This document shows positions 36,204 to 45,038 of a stretch of DNA of 64,000 nucleotides, in pieces. Origin of the DNA: Cyclobacteriaceae bacterium (GTDB lineage Bacteria; Bacteroidota; Bacteroidia; Cytophagales; Cyclobacteriaceae); the NCBI GenBank assembly GCA_020832305.1, contig JAFIEV010000028.1, positions 1 to 64,000 of the forward strand, given 5' to 3'. A model generated the notes under the pieces. The model was not told the origin of the DNA, searched no databases, and was given only the letters and a program-made list of their open reading frames with translations. Position numbers and translations under genes: made by a program. Position 1 is the stretch's first letter, and each line of letters opens with the position of its first letter.

Positions 36204-39200
36204 ATGACAATCAGGTACCTGTTTTATGTAGTTTCAATTGCCATATTGTCTTCTTGTTCAGATACTACAACAATCTGGCAAATCGGGAATAAGGATGCTT
36301 CTCCCCATGAATTTGCATTGGCTCCGGAAGGTTTTACGCTTTTTCTGGAAAATGATTTTGGATATGAAGATAAGTTTTTTCTGATAAATCATTCTGAAAC
36401 GAAAAACGATTTTCCTTATGTCCTGCCTGGTCCTGCCGATACCTGGGGAGGAACCTGGGGCACGGCAGGATTGAGGACAAATGAAATAAATATTCTTTTT
36501 GGAGTTAAAGATAAAATACCCCCTGGTCAATATAGATTAACTATTGAGCTTACAGATTTTGCAAAGAAATTTCTGCCTCTTGTAAAAGTCTCTTTTAATG
36601 GCCGCAGCCTGAAGTATCAACTGGAGGCTGAAGGATATGACCTGAAAAAGCAAAATAAGCCCACTTTAACAGAGGATTTTGTAGATACGACTGCTTTAAA
36701 GGGCAATTATGCTAATGCAACACCTTTGACTCTCGAAATGATTATAACCCATGAAGATTTAAGACCTGGTGGTAATCATATTACTATTATGGTGCTGGAG
36801 GGAGCATGGATTATGTTTGATCAGATAAGGCTGGAAGGACCGTCATTGAAGTTGGTGAAACCTGAACAGGCTTTTATCAGAAATGTACAACCGGCAGATT
36901 ATGAATTGCAGATGAATGGACTGTCTTTTCAGCCATTACTCGTTGATGTTGAACATTTGAATGGAATTCCTGAGCTCAGTGTTTATCTGGATGGAAAGGA
37001 AATTTTCAAAGAGAATATTGAAGAAGGCAGGTATCAATTCGAAGTACCCATGCCATCAGTAGAAAAGAATACCATAAGTAATTATGAGGTCAGGCTAGGA
37101 AGTGAAATTGTTGAGAAAGGGAAAGTTTCACGCAATAAAATGGAACGACAGACTTTCGCAGATTATGTAGATACCCGTATTGGCAGCGGACACTCGCGCT
37201 GGATGATCGCCCCGGGCCCCTGGATGCCTTTCAGCATGGTTAAAATTAGTCCTGATAATCAGGATTCAGGATGGCAGGCAGGATATCAGCCTTCATTTGA
37301 AAGCATTGGCACATTCAGTCATATTCATGAATGGACAATGGCTGGATTGGGAATTTTCGCAAGCAATGGAGAACTAAAAACAAAAACAGGTAATGAATTG
37401 GACCCATCATCAGGTTATCGATCAACCATTGATAAGAACACTGAGGAGGCTCCTATCGGATATTATAAGGCTCATTTATTGGATTATGACATAAAAGCAG
37501 AACTAACTGCCACTACACGATGCGCTTTGACCCGTTTTACCTTTCCTGATAATCGTGATAGTGCAAGAATTTTAGTTGACTTACAGATTCCGGCAGAGTA
37601 TGATTACATCTTAAAAGAAGCTTATATCAAAAAAACAAATGATAATAGAATTGAGGGTTACGCGCATCAGTATTCACAAAATGTATGGTCCAAAGATGCA
37701 GATCAGGATTATACCTTGCATTTTGTTCTGGAATTTGATCGACCGATAAAAAGAATGGGTTATTGGATAAATGGCGAAGTAAGCTATGGTGATGTTCTTT
37801 CCGAAAAAGATGTAGACGATGCCGGAGCATTCCTCGAATTCGATACCAGATCAACTCCAGTTGTACAGGTTCGCGCAGGAATTTCAATGGTAAGCATTGA
37901 AAATGCCGCTTTAAATCTTAATACAGAATTATCAGAGCCTTTTGGATGGGATTTTGAAGCCGTAAGGGAAAATCAGAAAGGAATATGGAATGAATATTTT
38001 GATCGCATTAAAATTTATTCCTCAAACAGGCTGGAAAAAATCCGTTTTTACAATGCTGTATACAGGTCAATTTGCAGTCGCAATACCTGGAGTGATGTAA
38101 ATGGCGAGTGGATTGGCACAGACGGAGCCCTCCAAAAGCTGAAAGATCCGGATCATGTGGCGCTGGGTTGCGATGCTTTCTGGAATACATTCTGGAATTT
38201 AAACCAGCTGTGGAATTTAGCATATCCCGAATGGAGTAGTCGTTGGGTTAATTCACAGCTTGCCATGTATGATGCTTACGGATGGCTTGCAAAAGGCCCG
38301 GCAGGCATGAATTACATTCCGGTGATGGTGGCAGAGCACGAAATCCCTTTAATTGTCGGAGCCTACCAAATGGGTATCAGGGATTTTGATGCAAAGAAGG
38401 CACTTGAAGCTGCTGTTAAAATGCAAACTACACCCGCTAGAAAAATTCATAATGGTTATGCCGGAAACAGGGACTTGAAAACATACCTTAAACATGGGTA
38501 TGTTCCATATGACAAAGGCCGTTTTTCTAATACCATGGAATATTCGTTTGATGATTGGACGGTTGGGCAATTCGCCAGGGCATTGGGAGATAATTCCTTA
38601 TACGAACGCTTTAATGATAGAGGTTATTGGTGGAAAAATGTGATGTCTGATTCGGGGTATGCACAGATGCGGGATAGTAAGGGTACATGGCATGAAAATT
38701 TCGATCCTTTTAAATCTGGAGCAAACCATCATTATGTTGAGGGGAATGCCTGGCAATTGACTTTTTTTGTCCCCCAGGATGTACCTGAACTTGTTGCGAC
38801 AATTGGTAAGGATCGTTTTATAGACCGCCTGGAATGGGGCTTTGAACAAAGTGACCCCTGGCGGTTTAACGGGATGAACGACCAATACTGGGACTACCCC
38901 GTTGTGCAGGGAAACCAGCAATCTATGCATTTTGCTTTTCTTTTCAACTGGGCCGGAAAGCCATGGTCAACCCAGAAATGGAGCCGTGCTATTATGGATC
39001 GATATTATGGTTATGGAATCAATAACGCTTACCTGGGTGATGAAGACCAGGGACAAATGAGTGCATGGTTCGTTATGTCTGCCATCGGCCTTTTTCAAAC
39101 AGATGGAGGCACGAGTATTGAACCTGTTTACGAATTGGGTAGCCCTCTTTTTGAGAAAATTGAAATCGATCTGGGCAACCAATACGGCCGCGGTGAAACA

Positions 39201-39380
39201 TTTTCCATTATTGCGAAAAATAACAGCAGGTCAAATAAATACATACAAAGCGCCACCCTCAATGGGAAAATACTCAATTCATTTAAATTTCCTGCCAGTG
39301 AACTTTTAAAAGGAGGCAGTTTAGTGCTGGAAATGGGCAAATATCCGAATGAAAATTGGGGTAAAGAGGCTGCTGAATAG
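36204..39380 (+). CDS. GH92 alpha-mannosidase with N-terminal rhamnogalacturonan-lyase-like domain
   Basis: The 1058-residue protein has a lipoprotein signal (ILSSC). Residues 25-215 resemble the third domain of PL4 rhamnogalacturonan lyases: IWQIGNKDASPHEFALAPEG, DFPYVLPGPADTWGG and ITIMVLEGAWIMFDQIRLEG. From about residue 317 it is GH92: FADYVDTRIGSGHSRWMIAPG, GTFSHIHEWTMAG, HYVEGNAWQLTFFVPQDV, and the late GDEDQGQMSAWFVMSAIGLFQ block. GH92 enzymes are calcium-dependent exo-alpha-mannosidases. The added domain makes the protein about 300 residues longer than usual GH92 members and probably binds carbohydrate. Confidence 0.88.
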   Translation: MTIRYLFYVVSIAILSSCSDTTTIWQIGNKDASPHEFALAPEGFTLFLENDFGYEDKFFLINHSETKNDFPYVLPGPADTWGGTWGTAGLRTNEINILFGVKDKIPPGQYRLTIELTDFAKKFLPLVKVSFNGRSLKYQLEAEGYDLKKQNKPTLTEDFVDTTALKGNYANATPLTLEMIITHEDLRPGGNHITIMVLEGAWIMFDQIRLEGPSLKLVKPEQAFIRNVQPADYELQMNGLSFQPLLVDVEHLNGIPELSVYLDGKEIFKENIEEGRYQFEVPMPSVEKNTISNYEVRLGSEIVEKGKVSRNKMERQTFADYVDTRIGSGHSRWMIAPGPWMPFSMVKISPDNQDSGWQAGYQPSFESIGTFSHIHEWTMAGLGIFASNGELKTKTGNELDPSSGYRSTIDKNTEEAPIGYYKAHLLDYDIKAELTATTRCALTRFTFPDNRDSARILVDLQIPAEYDYILKEAYIKKTNDNRIEGYAHQYSQNVWSKDADQDYTLHFVLEFDRPIKRMGYWINGEVSYGDVLSEKDVDDAGAFLEFDTRSTPVVQVRAGISMVSIENAALNLNTELSEPFGWDFEAVRENQKGIWNEYFDRIKIYSSNRLEKIRFYNAVYRSICSRNTWSDVNGEWIGTDGALQKLKDPDHVALGCDAFWNTFWNLNQLWNLAYPEWSSRWVNSQLAMYDAYGWLAKGPAGMNYIPVMVAEHEIPLIVGAYQMGIRDFDAKKALEAAVKMQTTPARKIHNGYAGNRDLKTYLKHGYVPYDKGRFSNTMEYSFDDWTVGQFARALGDNSLYERFNDRGYWWKNVMSDSGYAQMRDSKGTWHENFDPFKSGANHHYVEGNAWQLTFFVPQDVPELVATIGKDRFIDRLEWGFEQSDPWRFNGMNDQYWDYPVVQGNQQSMHFAFLFNWAGKPWSTQKWSRAIMDRYYGYGINNAYLGDEDQGQMSAWFVMSAIGLFQTDGGTSIEPVYELGSPLFEKIEIDLGNQYGRGETFSIIAKNNSRSNKYIQSATLNGKILNSFKFPASELLKGGSLVLEMGKYPNENWGKEAAE

Positions 39381-39489
39381 GTATGCATCAATAATGTAAA
39401 TTCAGGAAATTAAAACTGAATAAATTTCAAAGTACGCAAATCGCGATTTTATAACAGATTACATATATTTATAAAAAAAACCTTTTTTA

Positions 39490-42087
39490 ATGAACAGATA
39501 CACTTTTTTTACCTGCATCATCCTGAAGTGTATGCAATTGAGTTTTTCCGGGCTTTCGGCACAATCCGATGGAGCATCCACTTGGCCTTTTGAAATCCAA
39601 ACCATTCATAAGCCAGGAACTTACTGGTGGGTACCCGGCAGCGCTTTTGACTCAGCAGGTATTGACTGGAATCTTGAACAAATGCACAAGGCAGGAATAG
39701 GAACGGCACACATAATTCCTATCTATGGCGCCAGGGGCTACGAAGATCGTTACATACAATATCTCAGCAAGGAATGGATGGATATGCTGCACTATGCCGC
39801 TCATAAAACAGACGAACTGGGCATGCAGCTCGATATGACAACAGGTACCGGTTGGTGCTTCGGTGGTCCGGACTTACCCCATCCCTTTCAGGATATGCGG
39901 ATCCAATGGAATCCATTGGCAAAGGACATAAGCTTTGACAGCATTCGCGGCGTGCGAATGGTAAAAAGACCCGCTCCGGGTGGTGAAGGAGCTATGCTCA
40001 ATTCCTTTTCACCGGAGGCCATGGAGCATTACCTCAAGAGATTTGACAGCGCCTTTGCACAATATTCAGGCAAATTACCACGGGCCCAATATCATGATTC
40101 TTATGAGTATTCAGGCAACTGGAGTCCTGATTTATACAGACAATTTAAAAGCCGGAGAGGCTATTCCCTTGAAGACAATCTAAGCTTTCTTTTCGAAGAT
40201 CATGAAGGGAACCAGACTGACAAGCAAAAGCGTATAAAATACGACTATCGCAGGACCCTGGCTGAATTGCATCTCGAATACATTCAAAAATGGTCTGCCT
40301 GGTCGTCTTCCCGCGGTATGCTCACCCGCAATCAGGCCCATGGATCACCGGCCAACCTGCTCGATGTATATGCTGCTGCTGATATCCCTGAAATAGAAAT
40401 GTTTGGTTCCCCTACATTCCCAATCCCGGGTTTTCGGCATGAAGATCCTTTTGTTAGAAAAGGAGACAATAATCCCATTGTGATGAAAATGGCTGCCTCC
40501 GCTGCTCATATCATGAAGCCCGAAGGTCGCCAGTGGGTAACATCTGAGAGCTTTACATGGCTCCGTGAAAACTGGCATGGCAACCTGGCTCAGATGAAAT
40601 TATCAGCAGATCTGTTTTTCCTGGCCGGCGTCAATCATATGTTTTACCACGGAAATTGTTATTCACCGCCCGATGTGGAATGGCCCGGTTGGTTTTTTTA
40701 TGCCAGTACCAAAGCAGATCCCCGCAACAGCATCTGGCGTGACATACCCGCTTTGAATGCCTATATAGCCCGGTGTCAGTCTATGCTGCAGGCAGGGCGA
40801 CATGATAACGACCTGCTGGTATACTGGCCAATTCACGACTTGTGGATGGCCTCTGAGGGACTGCGGCAAAACCTTACCGTACATGATTATACCTTTATTA
40901 AAAGCCAATCAATAGGCAGGGTAGCCACTTCCCTTCAGGAAAAGGGTTATTCCTTCGACCTTATTTCTGATGACATGATCAAAAAGCTTAAAGTCTCCAA
41001 TGGCCGTATTACAGCCCCCGGTGGCACTTATAAAGCAGTGGTCGTTCCGGAAGCTTTGTATATGCCAGCCGAAACACTGGCCCGCCTTGCAGCATTGGCA
41101 GAAGCAGGCATCCCCGTAGTTTTTGAATCACAACTGCCAATTGACGTGCCGGGAATGAGCCAGCTTAAAGCGCATAGAAAGCAATTTTCAAAAGCTATGA
41201 AAAAGGCCTCTAAAAGGCTCGCTGTTGACGTTCAACCGGCTATTTGGCTTGAAAATAATGGCGTCACCCGGGAAGAAATGACAGACATGGGCCTGCACTT
41301 TATCCGCAGAATGATCGATGACGCACACTGGTATTTCATTGCCAATAATTCAGAAAAGGACATAGATCAATGGGTTCCTCTCACTATTTCCGGGACTCAG
41401 GTACACGGCTACGACCCGATGAATGGTAAGGCATATAACTTAATTTCAAAAGAGAACCCAGGTGGAACTATGGTGTATCTCCAAATACCTGCCGGTGCAT
41501 CTGTGATCATTCAGGTAGGTAAGCAAAATAATCGAAAGAACATTTTTCCTTATGAAAAAGCTGATAATGCAGGAATACCGCTCAAGGGTACATGGAATAT
41601 CAGGTTTGTGGAAGGCGGCCCCGTACTACTCGCTGCCTACAGTACCGAAAAACTCGAGAGCTGGACAATGGCTGAAGATACTATGGCGCAGGCTTACGCT
41701 GGTACTGCCCTGTACACCCTGGAATTTGATAAACTGGTTAATAGCGATGCTGATGGCTGGCTTTTCCTCGGTGATGTTCGCGAAAGTGCCAGGGCTAGGC
41801 TTAACGGACATGACCTGGGTACTCTGATTTCCCTGCCCTTTAAAGTAAGAATACCTTCCAGCCTGTGGCAGGAAAAGAATCGCCTGGAAATAGAGGTTAC
41901 CAACCTTTCTGCCAACCGGATCAGATACCTCGAAAGGATGCAGGTTCCATGGAAAATCATGCATGACGCTAATATCGTAACCATTCATTATGATCCTGTG
42001 TACACTGCCGGAGAATGGCCTGTATTACCTTCAGGTTTACTTGGACCTGTTGAATGGGTACCCGTAAAATCCTTTCTGCCGGAGTAA
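39490..42087 (+). CDS. GH106-type alpha-L-rhamnosidase-like protein (copy 2)
   Basis: The 865-residue protein has a signal peptide (GLSAQ). Its GH106 pattern is weaker than in the copy at 23640 but recognisable: YWWVPGSAFDSAGIDWNLEQ, TGTGWCFGGPDL, RAQYHDSYEYSGNWSPDL, the RQWVTSESFTW block, and a C-terminal sandwich with ARLNGHDLGTLISLP. The YHDSYEY and SES blocks are shared with rhamnosidases of this family. It follows the GH92 gene by 109 bases. Specificity may differ from copy 1, as the two share only short motifs. Confidence 0.8.
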   Translation: MNRYTFFTCIILKCMQLSFSGLSAQSDGASTWPFEIQTIHKPGTYWWVPGSAFDSAGIDWNLEQMHKAGIGTAHIIPIYGARGYEDRYIQYLSKEWMDMLHYAAHKTDELGMQLDMTTGTGWCFGGPDLPHPFQDMRIQWNPLAKDISFDSIRGVRMVKRPAPGGEGAMLNSFSPEAMEHYLKRFDSAFAQYSGKLPRAQYHDSYEYSGNWSPDLYRQFKSRRGYSLEDNLSFLFEDHEGNQTDKQKRIKYDYRRTLAELHLEYIQKWSAWSSSRGMLTRNQAHGSPANLLDVYAAADIPEIEMFGSPTFPIPGFRHEDPFVRKGDNNPIVMKMAASAAHIMKPEGRQWVTSESFTWLRENWHGNLAQMKLSADLFFLAGVNHMFYHGNCYSPPDVEWPGWFFYASTKADPRNSIWRDIPALNAYIARCQSMLQAGRHDNDLLVYWPIHDLWMASEGLRQNLTVHDYTFIKSQSIGRVATSLQEKGYSFDLISDDMIKKLKVSNGRITAPGGTYKAVVVPEALYMPAETLARLAALAEAGIPVVFESQLPIDVPGMSQLKAHRKQFSKAMKKASKRLAVDVQPAIWLENNGVTREEMTDMGLHFIRRMIDDAHWYFIANNSEKDIDQWVPLTISGTQVHGYDPMNGKAYNLISKENPGGTMVYLQIPAGASVIIQVGKQNNRKNIFPYEKADNAGIPLKGTWNIRFVEGGPVLLAAYSTEKLESWTMAEDTMAQAYAGTALYTLEFDKLVNSDADGWLFLGDVRESARARLNGHDLGTLISLPFKVRIPSSLWQEKNRLEIEVTNLSANRIRYLERMQVPWKIMHDANIVTIHYDPVYTAGEWPVLPSGLLGPVEWVPVKSFLPE

Positions 42088-42143
42088 AAACTTTTGTATA
42101 TCAATATATTAAAAATGCAAAGTGCCTAACTAATTGACTACTT

Positions 42144-42827
42144 GTGAAAAAGGGAAGAGAGCCGCTCAGTTTTGATACTTCGTATTTCTCTAAAATGGGG
42201 GAGGCCGCCAGGCAAATGCCAGCCGCTGAAAAATTCCGTTTTATTTATGAAAACAATCTCTGGAAAGGTGAGGCGTCTCTTTCAGGTCAGGGGTCAGATG
42301 GTATTCAAACACAGGTACTTCAAAAGGAGTTGCCCGGGGTTCTGAAAAAATACAGCGTACAAAGCCTTCTTGACCTTCCTTGTGGTGATTTTCAATGGAT
42401 GCGAAACATTGATCTGGAGCAGGTGCAATATATTGGTGCAGATATCATAGAAGATTTGATATTGAAAAACAGGGAAAGTTTCCAAAACCGGCAAAGACAG
42501 TTTCTAAAACTCGATCTTTTACAAGATCCTTTGCCAAAAGCCGATCTGGTTTTTTGTCGCGATTGCTGGGTTCACTTTTCCTTTGAGGATATTTTCAAGT
42601 CGATAAAAAATATCCAGGCATCTGGGATCTCTTATTTGTTTACCACTACTTTTACCGAATGCAGGTCGAATGATGACATCGTAACCGGCGACTGGCGCAT
42701 CCTCAACCTGCAGTTGGCCCCTTTTCATTTTCCCCCTCCTTTGTTGCTTTTGAATGAACAATGTACAGAAGCCGGTGGAACCTATGCTGACAAAAGTATG
42801 GGGTTATGGAAGCTGCCAGTACTGTAA
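42144..42827 (+). CDS. Class I SAM-dependent methyltransferase
   Basis: The 227-residue frame starts at a GTG 56 bases after the GH106 gene; the first in-frame ATG (codon 18) would remove little. VQSLLDLPCGDFQWM is the SAM-binding motif I, IGADIIEDLI is motif II, and ADLVFCRDCWVHFSFEDI is the post-II region. It is cytosolic with no signal peptide. The substrate is unknown; the gene does not look like part of the catabolic set. Confidence 0.78.
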   Translation: MKKGREPLSFDTSYFSKMGEAARQMPAAEKFRFIYENNLWKGEASLSGQGSDGIQTQVLQKELPGVLKKYSVQSLLDLPCGDFQWMRNIDLEQVQYIGADIIEDLILKNRESFQNRQRQFLKLDLLQDPLPKADLVFCRDCWVHFSFEDIFKSIKNIQASGISYLFTTTFTECRSNDDIVTGDWRILNLQLAPFHFPPPLLLLNEQCTEAGGTYADKSMGLWKLPVL

Positions 42828-42872
42828 TGGTGGTTTTCGAATTTTTTACAATAACTTTTTACAGACATGGAA

Positions 42873-43457
42873 TCAGGTCCCTTTTCCTTCCAGATATCTT
42901 TTGACCCTTTCACCCACCCTTGCCAGAAAATCCGTCAAATCTTCTCCTTCATTTATGGGTATGGTTTCAAGTCCGAGTGCAAATTGATCTATAAGCGCCT
43001 GGTTCTTTTTGAAGTTGTAGGCCAGGAGGGAAGCATCTTTGGTTTCCCAATATTCGCCATCATCCAAAACAGCAAATACCTGAAAGTATTTATTTGCCAG
43101 ATATTCAAATATATGTACCAACTGGATATGTAAAGCCGGACTTGCAAATTGGGTTTTTACAAACAATTGCGTCCGTAAATTGTGTAAATTGTTAATTTCG
43201 TCATAGTCTTCTTCGTCAACAAATACCGGATTAATCAATTGGCCTTTGACATCAAATAAAAGGAAAACGGCATCACATTTTGGTGGTTGAAAAACGATAC
43301 CTCGCAAATTGCCATTTTCGCCATTAGAGGGCTCTTTCGAATCCAGGAAATCGAATTTCCAATCGTAATTACCTGCAATTTCGGCAATATCTTCCAGAAG
43401 CGGGTTTATAAGCTCAGTTGACTTCAATTGTCCTGAATAGTGAATAGTCAGTCCCAT
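42873..43457 (-). CDS. Conserved Bacteroidota protein of unknown function
   Basis: The frame extends upstream to 43577, but the ATG at 43457 begins a clean domain (MGLTIHYSGQLKSTELINPL) and avoids overlap with the divergent sulfatase, so I use it (194 residues). It is a soluble alpha/beta protein with acidic stretches (VDEEDYDEINN) and no signal peptide. Proteins starting MGLTIHYSG are found in several Bacteroidota; the function is not known to me. Confidence 0.65.
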   Translation of the reverse strand: MGLTIHYSGQLKSTELINPLLEDIAEIAGNYDWKFDFLDSKEPSNGENGNLRGIVFQPPKCDAVFLLFDVKGQLINPVFVDEEDYDEINNLHNLRTQLFVKTQFASPALHIQLVHIFEYLANKYFQVFAVLDDGEYWETKDASLLAYNFKKNQALIDQFALGLETIPINEGEDLTDFLARVGERVKRYLEGKGT

Positions 43458-43522
43458 GCAATTCAGCGTATTTATATAAATTCCATCCTTAATATATGGG
43501 CTTCCCACGACAAAAGAAAATA

Positions 43523-45004
43523 ATGCCTCCCTCTGCCATCCATTTTTTGATGTCTTTTTGTTGCGCATTACTGACAATGTATTCCTGTGCCATGCCTGTG
43601 GAGGTAAAGCCCAATATAATTTTCATTTACACCGACGATCAGGCTTATTGGACTACCGGAAACTCCGGCAATCTTCAGGCACATACACCCAATACCGACA
43701 AACTGGCTGCTGAAGCTGCTGTTTTTACCAATTCCTTTGTCACAACTCCGGTTTGCAGTCCGGCCAGGGCTGCTTTAATGACTGGTCGCTATGCCAGTGA
43801 ATGGGGAATTTACGACTTTATCCCTCAGGCAGGGCATCGTTTATTTGATGAAGGCGGCAATATTGGTCTCGATACCGCTTCCATTACTTTTTCAGAGGCA
43901 ATGAAAGGCCAGGGTTATTATACCGGACTCATCGGCAAATGGCACCTTGGCGACTGGACTACCGACCCTGCGCAAATATACCATCCCTTAAACCATGGCT
44001 TTGATTATTTTATGGGACTTACCGGAGGAGGCGTGAGTCCGGTGGATCCCATTCTGGAAAAAGACAGACTGATTCAGCCTTTCAAAGGCCTTACCGTAGA
44101 TATAATAACTGATGAGGCGATTGAATTTTTACAAAATACAGTCACACAGCAGCCTTTTTTATTATGTATAAACTATCGTGAGCCTCATACCAAATGGCTG
44201 CCCGTGGCGGATGAGGACTGGGCACATTTTGAAAACCTTGACATTCAGCTGCCGCATCCCGATTTTCCCGACCTCGATACAGAGAAGGCCAAACGAAGGA
44301 TGAAGGAATACCTTGCCAGTGTAAGTGGTGTTGACAGAAGCCTCGGGCGAATTATGAATACATTGCAGGATCTTAATATACAGGGCAATACCATTGTGAT
44401 TTATTCTTCCGACAATGGTTACAATATGGGTCATAATGGCATTGAACACAAAGGGAATGGATGGTGGATTACCAACAAAATTCCTCCAGCCACAGAAAAC
44501 CTGGCTGCCAATTCGAGGCCCAATATGTACGATCATTCACTGCGTGTCCCTGTGATTATCAAATGGCCGGGGGTAACCTCGCCAGGTCAGGTCATTCACG
44601 AGACCATGAGTTCGGTTGACTGGTTTCCCACCTTGCTTGATATGGTGGGTTGCCCATTGCCAGCAGATATTACGCTCAGGGGCAGGAGTGTGGTGCCATT
44701 GCTGACGGGAAATCTCAATCAGGTTTGGGACAACGATTTCTATGGAGAGTATAGCATGATCCATTACAGCCGTGCGTATTTGCGTTGTTATCGAACGCCG
44801 GAATGGAAACTGGTCAAAGATTTTCTCGACCCGAAAAGGGATGAATTGTATCATCTTGCTGTAGATCCGGAGGAAATGAACAACCTTATTGAAGATACTA
44901 AAGAAGAAATTGAAATGGTGAAGGAACTGCTTACCATAAAAATGCTGTCGAAAATGCGTGAAATCGGTGACTCTTTGTATAATGAATATGAACCACCGAA
45001 ATAG
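43523..45004 (+). CDS. S1-family sulfatase, lipoprotein
   Basis: I start at the ATG at 43523 because it gives a signal peptide with lipobox MYSC (Cys22); an upstream ATG at 43496 would add nine charged residues. The 493-residue enzyme has IIFIYTDDQAYW, formylglycine motif C78-S-P-A-R82, a LIGKWHLGDW block, TIVIYSSDNGYNMGHNG, and MYDHSLRVPVIIKWPG. The segment GNGWWITNKIPPATEN is an insertion relative to the other sulfatases here. The FG-GAP protein gene follows after 34 bases, suggesting joint expression. Confidence 0.94.
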   Translation: MPPSAIHFLMSFCCALLTMYSCAMPVEVKPNIIFIYTDDQAYWTTGNSGNLQAHTPNTDKLAAEAAVFTNSFVTTPVCSPARAALMTGRYASEWGIYDFIPQAGHRLFDEGGNIGLDTASITFSEAMKGQGYYTGLIGKWHLGDWTTDPAQIYHPLNHGFDYFMGLTGGGVSPVDPILEKDRLIQPFKGLTVDIITDEAIEFLQNTVTQQPFLLCINYREPHTKWLPVADEDWAHFENLDIQLPHPDFPDLDTEKAKRRMKEYLASVSGVDRSLGRIMNTLQDLNIQGNTIVIYSSDNGYNMGHNGIEHKGNGWWITNKIPPATENLAANSRPNMYDHSLRVPVIIKWPGVTSPGQVIHETMSSVDWFPTLLDMVGCPLPADITLRGRSVVPLLTGNLNQVWDNDFYGEYSMIHYSRAYLRCYRTPEWKLVKDFLDPKRDELYHLAVDPEEMNNLIEDTKEEIEMVKELLTIKMLSKMREIGDSLYNEYEPPK

Positions 45005-45038
45005 ATAATGATTTTTTAATGAATATAAAAAACCTGTT

